This document shows, piece after piece, positions 54,967-63,152 of a DNA stretch of 64,000 nt; positions within the stretch are counted from its first letter, which is position 1, and each line of letters starts with the position of its first letter. The notes beneath the pieces were generated by a model. The model was not told where the DNA came from and did no database searches. It saw only the letters and a list, made by a program, of their open reading frames with translations. This stretch comes from Alphaproteobacteria bacterium (lineage in GTDB: Bacteria > Pseudomonadota > Alphaproteobacteria > CALKHQ01), in the NCBI GenBank assembly GCA_041396705.1, contig JAWKYB010000006.1, forward strand, positions 1 to 64,000, read 5' to 3'. Made by a program: the position numbers and the translations under genes.

Positions 54967-56349
54967 TCAGTCGGGCATCTCCAGGCCGACGGCGGCCATC
55001 GCGGCGGCCTGGCGGGCGGCCAGCGCGTCGGCGTCGAAGCCTTCGATCAGTTCGTGGAACAGGCGGTACCAGTTGATCTCGGCGCTGAGCCGCAGGAACA
55101 CCGAGCCGAGGCCGATCGCCGCCCGGTCCATGAACACGAACTCCCGCGGCGGCGTCACCCCGCCGATCCGGCGCAGCTCGGCATGGACCTTGGAGGCCAC
55201 GTCGGCGCCATAGCGGGTGGCGTTGGTCTCCTCGATCCGCCGCGCCTTGTCCTCCAGGATCGGTGCGAACACGAAGCCGGCCCACATGTTCAGCACGTCG
55301 ATCAGCTCCTGCGACAGGTCGGTGAAGCCCCAGGTGCGATAGGCGTGGGCGGCGCGGTCGCGGTCGCCGTCGCGCACGGCGAAATAGAGGTCGATCACGC
55401 CGCCGACGAACCGGGCATGGAAGATACGCACGCAGCCGAAATCGAGCAGGTTCAAGGAGCGGTCGGCCCGCACCGTGTAGTTGCCCAGATGCGGATCGCC
55501 GTGGATGACGCCGTAGTCGTAGAACGGCACGTACCAGGCGCGGAACAGCGCCATCGCCACCGCGTTGCGGTCCTCGGCCGGCGGCGCGGCGTCGATGAAG
55601 GCGCCCATGCGCTCGCCCTCCTGCCACGTCAGCGTCAGCAGGCGGCGGGTGCTGAGCGCATCCAACGGCTCCGGCACGTGCACCCGCGGCTCGTCGGCCA
55701 GCATGGCGCCGTAAAGGCGGGTGTGCCGGCGCTCGCGGTCGTAGTCCAGCTCCTCGCGCAGGCGCGCCGCGATCTCGGCATGGATGCGCTCGGTCGAGAT
55801 CGCCTTGTCGGTGCGTTCGTACAGCGAGAAGATCAGCCGCAGCTGCTTCAGGTCGGCCTCCACTGCCGAGGCCATGTCGGGATATTGCAGCTTGCAGGCG
55901 ACATTGCGCCCGTCCGGCAGGGTCGCGCGGTGGACCTGGCCCAGCGAGGCGGCGTGGGCGGCCTCGTGGCCGAAGCTGGCGAAGCGCGCCTGCCAGTCCG
56001 CGCCCAGCTCGCTCGCCATCCGCCGCTTGACGAACGGCCAGCCCATCGGCGGCGCGTCGGCCTGCAGGTGGGCCAGTTCGCGGGCATATTCCGGCGGCAG
56101 CGCGTCCGGAATGCTGGACAGCAGCTGCGCCACCTTCATCAGCGGCCCCTTGATGCCGCCCAGCGCCGCGCGCAGGTCGGCCGCATGCTTGGCCCGGTCG
56201 ATCTTGATGCCGAGATAGCGGTCGCCGGCCATCCGCGCCGCCAGCCCGCCCATGGCGGAGCCGACGCGGGCATAGCGGCGCACGCGCCCGCTCAGTGTTG
56301 CGTCGTCGCCCTGGGCGCGCCGCGTCGTGCGGTCATCTGGCATCCGCAT
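54967..56349 (-). CDS. AarF/ABC1/UbiB family atypical kinase
   Basis: A 460-residue protein-kinase-like ATPase linked in other bacteria to ubiquinone synthesis. Seen in order are KGPLMKVAQLLSSIPDALP (the usual KxGQ, here KVAQ), NVACKLQYPDMASAVEADL (VAIK-like Lys), GVIHGDPHLGNYTV (catalytic loop) and LNLLDFGCVRIF (DFG). The KVAQ deviation is seen in some subfamilies. Start ATG 56349 has AGGGAG upstream. It could assist ubiquinone biosynthesis, but no ubi genes are adjacent. Confidence 0.86.
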   Translation of the reverse strand: MRMPDDRTTRRAQGDDATLSGRVRRYARVGSAMGGLAARMAGDRYLGIKIDRAKHAADLRAALGGIKGPLMKVAQLLSSIPDALPPEYARELAHLQADAPPMGWPFVKRRMASELGADWQARFASFGHEAAHAASLGQVHRATLPDGRNVACKLQYPDMASAVEADLKQLRLIFSLYERTDKAISTERIHAEIAARLREELDYDRERRHTRLYGAMLADEPRVHVPEPLDALSTRRLLTLTWQEGERMGAFIDAAPPAEDRNAVAMALFRAWYVPFYDYGVIHGDPHLGNYTVRADRSLNLLDFGCVRIFHARFVGGVIDLYFAVRDGDRDRAAHAYRTWGFTDLSQELIDVLNMWAGFVFAPILEDKARRIEETNATRYGADVASKVHAELRRIGGVTPPREFVFMDRAAIGLGSVFLRLSAEINWYRLFHELIEGFDADALAARQAAAMAAVGLEMPD

Positions 56350-56385
56350 GCTCCCTGCCACGGCCGGACGGACGGCGGCAATGGC

Positions 56386-57231
56386 TCAGCCGTCGAGACC
56401 ATTATCTGGGTTGGCGAGCCAGCCGAGCAAGCGATCGGCGACAATCTGCCAGCCGTGGTCCAGCATCAGGCCGTGGCCGAGCCCGGGCAGGATCTCCGCC
56501 TCGGCCTCCAGCAGCCCGGCGGTCGCATGGACGAATGGCGGCGGGATCAGCGCATCGCGCTCGGCGCCGAGCACCAGCCGCGGCAGGCCGCGCAGCGGCG
56601 CCAGGTCGAAGCGGGGCGGATGCTGCAGCTCGATGCCGGCACGTAGCGATTCGGCCGCCTGCGTCGCCCACTCCTGCTCGGCCATGCCGGGCGGCAGCGC
56701 ACCGGCGAACAGGGTCTCGCGCATCACGCTCGGGTCGACCGCGGCGTCGCCGTGGGCGAACACGCGGCCGATGCGGGCGGCGAGCAGCGGGTTCCACACC
56801 GCCAGCGACAGGTTGGCTGAGGCGAGGCCGAACGGCGGCACCGGGCACATCAGCACCAGCCCGGCCACGGCGCATTCGGTCGCGGCACGCATCGCCAGCC
56901 AGCCGCCCATCGAATGCCCGACCAGCACCGGCGGCCGGTCGAGCCGGTCGATCTCGTCGACGAGGTCGTCGAGATAGGCATCGAGGCCGTAGTTGTCGCG
57001 CACCACGTCACCCGGGCTGGCGCCGTGGCCGCGCAGGCTGAAGGCATGCGACCGCCACCCCGCCGCGGCACAGGCCGGCATCAGGTGCGTCGCCCAGCAC
57101 TGGCCGCCGGCGAAGGCGCCGTGCACGAACAACAGCGGCGGTCGCCGCGGGTCCGCAGCGCCGGCCGGCGCCATATGAAATCGCTCGCGCTGCAACGACG
57201 GCTTCCCCCGGCCCTGTCCCCGCACCGCCAC
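56386..57231 (-). CDS. Alpha/beta hydrolase
   Basis: A 281-residue alpha/beta-fold hydrolase. The oxyanion segment is LLFVHGAFAGGQCWATHL, the nucleophile elbow is VLVGHSMGGWLAMRAA (Ser near residue 108), the acid is in LVLGAERDALIPPPF and the His in PGLGHGLMLDHGW. Lipase, esterase and epoxide-hydrolase-like activities all share this frame; the substrate is unknown. GTG 57231 follows AGGA; ATG 57174 (MAPAGAADPRR) is a good alternative. It is followed after 36 bp by the ABC1 kinase on the same strand. Confidence 0.88.
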   Translation of the reverse strand: MAVRGQGRGKPSLQRERFHMAPAGAADPRRPPLLFVHGAFAGGQCWATHLMPACAAAGWRSHAFSLRGHGASPGDVVRDNYGLDAYLDDLVDEIDRLDRPPVLVGHSMGGWLAMRAATECAVAGLVLMCPVPPFGLASANLSLAVWNPLLAARIGRVFAHGDAAVDPSVMRETLFAGALPPGMAEQEWATQAAESLRAGIELQHPPRFDLAPLRGLPRLVLGAERDALIPPPFVHATAGLLEAEAEILPGLGHGLMLDHGWQIVADRLLGWLANPDNGLDG

Positions 57232-57372
57232 CGTCCTACCACCGACGGGCGCCGGCGAGAAGCGGAGTGCCCCGGCGCCGGCGCGCCGAAATCGGCAGGA
57301 TCAGGTCGGGATGAAGATCGCGAACACGTCGACCAGCACGGCACTCGTATCCACGGCGCCCTCCACCCGTCG

Positions 57373-58605
57373 CTATCGCGCTGCCGCCTGCTGCAGTGCG
57401 GCCGCGAACCGGCCCAATATGCCATCGCGGTCCCATTCCTGCACCGCGCGCAGGCGCGCCGCATGGCCCAGCCGCGCGCGCAGGCCGGCGTCGCCGGCCA
57501 GCGCAACCACGGCGTCGGCGAGCGCGCCGGCATCGCCCGGCGCCGTCGTCAGGCCGCAGCCCTGCACGGCATCGTGCACCTGGGTGCCGGCGGCGGCCGA
57601 AGCAACCACCGGCCGGCCGCTGGCCAGCATGCCGCCCAGTTTCGATGGCATCACCAGGTCGGCGGCATCGGCCCGCTGCGGCAGCAGGTGGATGTCGGCG
57701 ACGTTGAGCAGGTCGTTGAGCCGCTCGGCCGGCTGCAGCGGCCCGAACCGCAGGTTGACCAGACCCGCAGCAGCCGCCTCGAGGCGCGCCCGCGCCGCAC
57801 CCTCGCCGCACAGCAGCCAGACAAGATCGGCGCGCCCGGCGCCCTGCCGTGCCGCCTCGACCAGCACCTCGATCCCCTGCTTCTCGCCCATGTTGCCGGA
57901 ATAGAGCGCCACCACCGCGTCCGCCGGCACGCCGAGCGCAGCGCGCAGCGGCGACGGACGGTCGAGCGGCCGGATCGCGGCGGCGTCGACCCAGTTCGGA
58001 AACTGCACCGCACGCGCCGGGTCGAGCCCCTTGTCGCGCAGCCGCCGTCCCATGTTTGGCGTGATGGTCGAGACGCGGTCGAAGCGGCGCAGGAAGTGGC
58101 GTTCGAAGGCGAAGGCCAGGCGCGCCGCGCGGCCGCCCTCGCCGCCGATCACACCAAGCTTGAAGGCGGCATCGAACTCCAGGTCCTGCACGTGCAGCCA
58201 GGCGACGGCACCGCCGAAGCCGGCCGCGAGCAGGGCCATCGGCTGCACCAGCGCGGTCGGCTCGACCGTGACCACCACGTCGGGCCGCCAGGTCAGGCCA
58301 GACCACAGCGCCGGCAGCGCGCTCGTGGCGGCGAAGCTGGCCAGGTGCAGCATCCGCGTCTTGCCGGTGGGCCGCCGCGGCACATAGAGCGGGCACCGCA
58401 GCACGCGCGCACCGCACAGCCACTCACGCCGCCACCACCGGCGCCGATGGCCGGCGTGCACCCGCCACTCCGGGTAATAGGGCGGCGCCGCGATCACCCG
58501 CACGTCGTGGCCGGCGTCGGCCAGATATTGCACGGTCTCGCCGCTGAACTTGCCGATGCCGGTCAGTTCCGGCGCGAAGTTGAGGCCGTAGAACAGGACC
58601 TTCAT
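57373..58605 (-). CDS. wcaI: WcaI family glycosyltransferase
   Basis: A 410-residue GT-B (GT4-type) glycosyltransferase. The start MKVLFYGLNFAPELTGIGKF and YPEWRVHAGHRRRWWRREWL are characteristic of WcaI, the colanic-acid fucosyltransferase-like group. The C-terminal nucleotide-sugar site is seen in ALYSGNMGEKQGIEVLVEA and PSKLGGMLASGRPVVASAAA. It probably adds a sugar to an exopolysaccharide or lipid-linked intermediate at the inner membrane. No other polysaccharide genes are adjacent, so the target is unknown. Confidence 0.88.
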   Translation of the reverse strand: MKVLFYGLNFAPELTGIGKFSGETVQYLADAGHDVRVIAAPPYYPEWRVHAGHRRRWWRREWLCGARVLRCPLYVPRRPTGKTRMLHLASFAATSALPALWSGLTWRPDVVVTVEPTALVQPMALLAAGFGGAVAWLHVQDLEFDAAFKLGVIGGEGGRAARLAFAFERHFLRRFDRVSTITPNMGRRLRDKGLDPARAVQFPNWVDAAAIRPLDRPSPLRAALGVPADAVVALYSGNMGEKQGIEVLVEAARQGAGRADLVWLLCGEGAARARLEAAAAGLVNLRFGPLQPAERLNDLLNVADIHLLPQRADAADLVMPSKLGGMLASGRPVVASAAAGTQVHDAVQGCGLTTAPGDAGALADAVVALAGDAGLRARLGHAARLRAVQEWDRDGILGRFAAALQQAAAR

Positions 58606-58662
58606 GCGCGGACGCCGGGCCGCGGTGCCAACGGCCGGTGGGCGCGCGAAGCCAAGCGGGCC

Positions 58663-59325
58663 TCAGCTCGCCCGCGGGCCGCCGGCCGGCCAGAGATTGA
58701 TGGCGATGGAGATGCGGACGCCGTCGCCCAGATAGGGCCGCACCGAATGGCTGACCCAGGACGGGAACATCATCAGGTCGCCCGCGGTCGGCTGCACCAG
58801 TTCGCTGGCGCCGAAGGCTGCCCCGCCGGGCACTGCCGGCACCAGGTCCGGCGCCAGCATCGCCGGGGCAACGCCGCGCGGGTCGTGCACCTCGAACGCG
58901 CCGCCCAGCGCCGGGTTCACCGCCGCGCCGCCGTCGTCGACCCAGTAGACCGCCGACCAGACCGAGCCTGGATGGGTGTGCGCCTCGTTGGCGTTGCCCT
59001 TGCGGTTGACGTTGGCCCAGGCGTTGTGCGCCCATTCGATGCCGGCCGGCGTGCCGTCGCTGCGGCGCATGGTCATGCGCGAGGCGGCATTGCGGGCCAG
59101 GTCGAGCAGCCGCGCCATCGCCGGGCCGCCCCACTCGGCGATGTCCCAGCTGGACTGCCAGCCGCCCAGATTGGAGTGGTCGTTCGACGCCTCCGCCTCG
59201 GCGCGGGCCAGGATCAGCTTCCGCAACGCCGCGTTCAGCGATGCCGCCTCGGGCACCCGCAGCATCACGACGGGAGTGGAGAACAACTGCTGCACGTTGA
59301 TCTGGATCGGATGAGCTTCGGCCAT
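58663..59325 (-). CDS. Fe(II)/2OG oxygenase family protein (TIGR02466-like)
   Basis: A 220-residue dioxygenase-like protein. The beta-helix core shows ANVNRKGNANEAHTHPGSVW with HxHP ligands, WSAVYWVDDGGA, DLMMFPSWVSHSVRPY with a later His, and RISIAINLWP with the Arg. This pattern matches the TIGR02466 group of putative 2OG-Fe(II) oxygenases. Substrate unknown. The ATG at 59325 (MAEAHPIQINVQQLF) was chosen; it lies 35 bp after the tsaD stop and precedes the glycosyltransferase on the same strand. Confidence 0.83.
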   Translation of the reverse strand: MAEAHPIQINVQQLFSTPVVMLRVPEAASLNAALRKLILARAEAEASNDHSNLGGWQSSWDIAEWGGPAMARLLDLARNAASRMTMRRSDGTPAGIEWAHNAWANVNRKGNANEAHTHPGSVWSAVYWVDDGGAAVNPALGGAFEVHDPRGVAPAMLAPDLVPAVPGGAAFGASELVQPTAGDLMMFPSWVSHSVRPYLGDGVRISIAINLWPAGGPRAS

Positions 59326-59360
59326 CGGATTCGAGTCCGGTTGTTGCCCCTTGCTTCGAC

Positions 59361-60413
59361 CTAGGCGCTCGGCGCAGGCGGCGCAAGGCTGTCCAGCGGC
59401 CAGCGCGGCAGCGGGCGGAAATCCAGCCCGTCGGCCTGGCCCGCCCGGAACCGCTCCAGCCCGGCCCAGGCGATCATGGCGGCGTTGTCGGTGCACAGCG
59501 CCAGCGGCGGCGCGACGCAATCCAGGCCGTTTTCCGCGGCCAGCGCCTGCAACCGGGCGCGCAACGCGCGATTGGCCGCGACACCGCCGGCGACCACCAG
59601 AGTGGGCCGCGCCGGCCGCAGCGCCAAATAGTCGCGGATGCCGTTGCGGAGGCGATCCGCCACCACCTCGCCGACCGCCGCCTGGAAGGCGGCGCACAGA
59701 TCGGCGACGTCGCCCGGCGCGAGACTGCCGGCCTGCTCGACCGCGCGCCGCACGGCGGTCTTCAGGCCGGAGAAGGAGAAATCGCAACCCGGCCGGCCGA
59801 CCATGGGCCGCGGCAACGCGAACCGGGTCGGATCGCCGCCCTCGGCCGCCCGCTCCAGCGCCGGCCCGCCGGGATAGGGCAGGCCGACCAGCTTGGCGGT
59901 CTTGTCGAAAGCTTCGCCGATGGCGTCGTCGATGGTGCTGCCGAGCAGGCGATGCCGGCCGAGGCCCTCGACCACCAGCACCTGGCAGTGTCCGCCGGAC
60001 ACCAGCAGCAGCAGATACGGAAAGGCGACGTCGTCGGTCAGCCGCGCCGTCAGCGCGTGCCCCTCGAGATGGTTGACCGCCACGAACGGGCGTCCGCTGC
60101 CCAGCGCCATCGCCTTGGCGTGGCTGACCCCGACCAGGACTCCGCCGATCAGCCCGGGTCCGGCGGTGGCGGCAATCGCGTCGATCGCGTCCAGCGTGCA
60201 GGCGGCCTGGTCCAGCGCGCGCGCGACAATGCCGTCGAGCCGGGTGACGTGGCTGCGCGCGGCGATCTCCGGCACCACGCCGCCATAGGGCGCGTGCTCC
60301 TCCAGTTGCGAGAAGACCACGCTGGACAGGATGCGTGCCGCCGGTGCGTCCGCGTCGCGCACCACCGCCGCCGCGGTCTCGTCGCAGCTCGTCTCGATAC
60401 CCAGGACCTTCAT
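59361..60413 (-). CDS. tsaD: tRNA N6-threonylcarbamoyladenosine (t6A) synthase subunit TsaD
   Basis: A 350-residue universal protein that transfers threonylcarbamoyl to A37 of ANN-reading tRNAs, with TsaB and TsaE. The ASKHA fold starts VLGIETSCDETAAAVV. The metal-binding VNHLEGHALTARL (two His) is near residue 110, LLLLVSGGHCQVLVV is the phosphate loop, and FSFSGLKTAVRR and AGGVAANRALRARL are conserved. ATG 60413 begins the family sequence, so the upstream 32 residues of the longer ORF are dropped. It diverges from a hybrid histidine kinase. Confidence 0.97.
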   Translation of the reverse strand: MKVLGIETSCDETAAAVVRDADAPAARILSSVVFSQLEEHAPYGGVVPEIAARSHVTRLDGIVARALDQAACTLDAIDAIAATAGPGLIGGVLVGVSHAKAMALGSGRPFVAVNHLEGHALTARLTDDVAFPYLLLLVSGGHCQVLVVEGLGRHRLLGSTIDDAIGEAFDKTAKLVGLPYPGGPALERAAEGGDPTRFALPRPMVGRPGCDFSFSGLKTAVRRAVEQAGSLAPGDVADLCAAFQAAVGEVVADRLRNGIRDYLALRPARPTLVVAGGVAANRALRARLQALAAENGLDCVAPPLALCTDNAAMIAWAGLERFRAGQADGLDFRPLPRWPLDSLAPPAPSA

Positions 60414-60728
60414 GTGCGTCTCTGTACGGCCGTCGTCGGCGCCGCCGCAACCGCCACGCAACGGCGGGAGAGCGACGGCCGCCACACCCGGTGCGTCACC
60501 TCGCGGCAAGCCGTCGCCGGCCGCGGCCCGGACCGGGCAGCGCAGAAATGGCGCCTGGTCCGCGGTCGGTCAATCCGCGGCGATCGCAGAAAAAGCAGGC
60601 AACAGTTCATGAATTTGTACGTCCCGTAACCCTTTTTTCTTCACTTGCGGCCAATCATGGCCGGGCAACGACCGTTCCCATGCGCGAGCCCTCATGCTGC
60701 GACACCCACCTGATTCGACGGCCGGCGA
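60414..60728. other. Divergent intergenic region between tsaD and the hybrid kinase
   Basis: A 315-bp gap with no supported gene. An AT-richer patch (60595-60645) with a run of six T preceded by CCGTAACCC is seen. It should hold promoters for both divergent genes, but no clear -35/-10 pairs could be assigned. No strong hairpin or repeat was noticed. Confidence 0.4.
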
Positions 60729-63071
60729 ATGAGCGCGGTTTCCGACATCCCGCAGCGGCCGCGTTTGCTTGCCCGGCTCGAACGCTGTCCGCGGCTGCTG
60801 TTGCGCGCCTTCCCGCTGCTGCTGGTCGGCGGTGCCGCCGCCCTCTATTTCCTGATCAGCGCGGCCGCCCATCGCGACACCGTGCAGAATGCCGAACGGC
60901 TGTCGCTGGCCTGGGCCCATTTCCTCGGCAGCCAGTTCGACAATCTGGAAAGCCGACTGGCGGAAGGCACCGGCTTCGAGCGCGAGATGGAGATCTTCGC
61001 CCGCGCCACCGCCGGCGGCGAGGTATTCCGCTTCAAGCTGTTCGACGGCCACGGCCGACTGGTCCTGGTCTCCGACGACGCCAACCCGTCGACGATCAAC
61101 GGCGATCTCGCCAGCCACAATCCGGAGGCGTTGACCGTCATCGCGACCGGCCGACCCGTCACCTTCGTCGAGGACGGAACCGAGAAGCCCGACCGGCCCG
61201 ACATCTATGCCGAAAGCTATGTTCCGGTGCTGCAGGACGGCCGCATCGTCGCGGTCGTGGAGGTGTATGTCGACCAGACCGCGGACAGCGCCTACACCCA
61301 GGACAGCTTCGTCGCGTTCGGCCTGCAGGTCGGCGGCATCATCCTGCTGCTGATCGCCGTGCCGCTCGGCGCGCTGGTCATCGCGCGCCGCTCGCTGGAG
61401 GCCCGCAACGCCGAGCTGACCGAGGCGCGCGACGCCGCGCGGGTGGCCGAGAAAGCCAAGTCGGAATTCCTGGCGAACATGAGCCACGAGATCCGCACCC
61501 CGATGAACGGCGTGATGGGCATGGCCGAGCTCCTGTCCGGCACGCGGCTGGACAACCGCCAGCGCATGTTCGCCGACATCATCATGTCGTCCGCCCGCTC
61601 GCTGCTGACGATCATCAACGACATCCTCGACTTCTCGCGCATCGACGCCGGACAGCTGTCGATCGAGGCGCGCCCGTTCAAGCTCAGCGCAATCGCCAAC
61701 GAGCCGGCCCAGCTGCTCTCGCAGGCCGCACACGACAAGGGCATCGAACTGCTGGTCCGGGTGGCGCCGGACCTGCCGCGCGCGGCGATCGGCGACTTCG
61801 GCCGCATCCGCCAGATCGTCACCAACCTGGTCAGCAACGCGATCAAGTTCACCGCGCATGGCGAGGTGGTGCTGGAGCTGTCGGCTGAGCGGCGCCCGGC
61901 GACGCCGGCCGACGGGCTGCGGCTGCGCATCGCGGTGCGCGACACCGGCCCCGGCATCCCGGCCGACAAGCTCCAGACCGTATTCGACAAGTTCACCCAG
62001 GTCGACGGGTCGTCGACGCGGGCCCACGAGGGCACCGGCCTCGGGCTCGCCATCAGCAAGGGGCTGGCCGAGCTGATGGGCGGCACCATCGGCGCGGAGT
62101 CCGAGCCGGGCAGCGGCAGCCTGTTCTGGGTGAGCCTGCCGCTGCGGCACGCAACGGCCGACGAGGCGCCGGACCCGGTCGAGGTCGACGCCGCCGGCAA
62201 GCGCGTGCTGGTAATCGACGACAACGAGACCAACCGTTACATCCTGAACGAGCTGGTCACCGCCTGGCGGCTGGACGAGGTCAGCGCTTCGAGCGGCCGC
62301 GAAGGGCTGCAGAAGCTGGCGGCCGCCGCCCGCCAGGGCCGGCCGTTCGACCTCGTGCTGCTGGACCACCACATGCCCGGCATGAACGGCGAGGAGGTGC
62401 TGCGCAGCCTGCGCGCCGACCCGGCGATCGGGGCCACGCCGGTGATCATGCTGTCGTCGATGGACGAATACGCGCTGCACCGCCTGCCGGCGGACGCACG
62501 CGCCGACGCCGTGCTGACCAAGCCGGTGGCGGCGTCGGCGCTGTTCGACCAGATCGTATCGGTGCTGAGCGCGACCAGCCGGCCGCAGGGCGCGGCGCAG
62601 GATCCGGCGCAGCCGGCCGACGCGGCGGCGGAGCGCGAACCGGAAGGCGTCGAAAGCCCCGGCGATCCCGAGGGCCCGGCGGTGCTGATCGTCGAGGACA
62701 ACGCGGTCAACCAGAAGGTGGTCTCGCTGATCCTCTCGAACATGGGAGTGCGGTCGGAAATGGCGGAGAACGGCCGGATCGCGCTGGAGCGGTTCGCCGC
62801 GCTGCGGCCGCGGCTGGTGCTGATGGACGTGTCGATGCCGGTGATGAACGGCTACGAGGCCACCCGCGGCATCCGCGACCTGGAGCGGACGCTCGGCCTG
62901 CCGCCTTGCCGGATCGTCGGCCTGACCGCCCACGCGATGGAAGGCGACCGCGACCGCTGCCTGGACGCGGGCATGGACGACTATCTGTCCAAACCGGTCT
63001 CGCCGGCGGCGCTGCGCCAGGCGGTCGAGCGGCTCGAGCCGGCGGAGACCGCCAGGCAGAGCGCGGCCTAG
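60729..63071 (+). CDS. Hybrid sensor histidine kinase with two receiver domains
   Basis: A 780-residue membrane sensor kinase. TM1 (LLLRAFPLLLVGGAAALYFL) is near residue 25, a periplasmic sensor follows, and TM2 is GLQVGGIILLLIAVPLGALV. The HisKA phospho-His is in FLANMSHEIRTPMNGVMG, and the ATPase boxes are NLVSNAIKFT, DTGPGIPADK and GTGLGLAISKGL. Two receivers follow: the first with VLVIDDNETN and DLVLLDHHMPGMNG, the second with VLIVEDNAVNQKV and LVLMDVSMPVMNGYEATRGI. No HPt domain is attached, so a separate phosphotransfer protein is expected. Signal unknown. Confidence 0.93.
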   Translation: MSAVSDIPQRPRLLARLERCPRLLLRAFPLLLVGGAAALYFLISAAAHRDTVQNAERLSLAWAHFLGSQFDNLESRLAEGTGFEREMEIFARATAGGEVFRFKLFDGHGRLVLVSDDANPSTINGDLASHNPEALTVIATGRPVTFVEDGTEKPDRPDIYAESYVPVLQDGRIVAVVEVYVDQTADSAYTQDSFVAFGLQVGGIILLLIAVPLGALVIARRSLEARNAELTEARDAARVAEKAKSEFLANMSHEIRTPMNGVMGMAELLSGTRLDNRQRMFADIIMSSARSLLTIINDILDFSRIDAGQLSIEARPFKLSAIANEPAQLLSQAAHDKGIELLVRVAPDLPRAAIGDFGRIRQIVTNLVSNAIKFTAHGEVVLELSAERRPATPADGLRLRIAVRDTGPGIPADKLQTVFDKFTQVDGSSTRAHEGTGLGLAISKGLAELMGGTIGAESEPGSGSLFWVSLPLRHATADEAPDPVEVDAAGKRVLVIDDNETNRYILNELVTAWRLDEVSASSGREGLQKLAAAARQGRPFDLVLLDHHMPGMNGEEVLRSLRADPAIGATPVIMLSSMDEYALHRLPADARADAVLTKPVAASALFDQIVSVLSATSRPQGAAQDPAQPADAAAEREPEGVESPGDPEGPAVLIVEDNAVNQKVVSLILSNMGVRSEMAENGRIALERFAALRPRLVLMDVSMPVMNGYEATRGIRDLERTLGLPPCRIVGLTAHAMEGDRDRCLDAGMDDYLSKPVSPAALRQAVERLEPAETARQSAA

Positions 63072-63152
63072 CCATGCACCGGCGCGGCGCCGCGGATCAA
63101 AGCGGCGCTTCGGTCTGGCCTTGCGCGCCGGCGGCCGATAGGCTCGCGCCGC

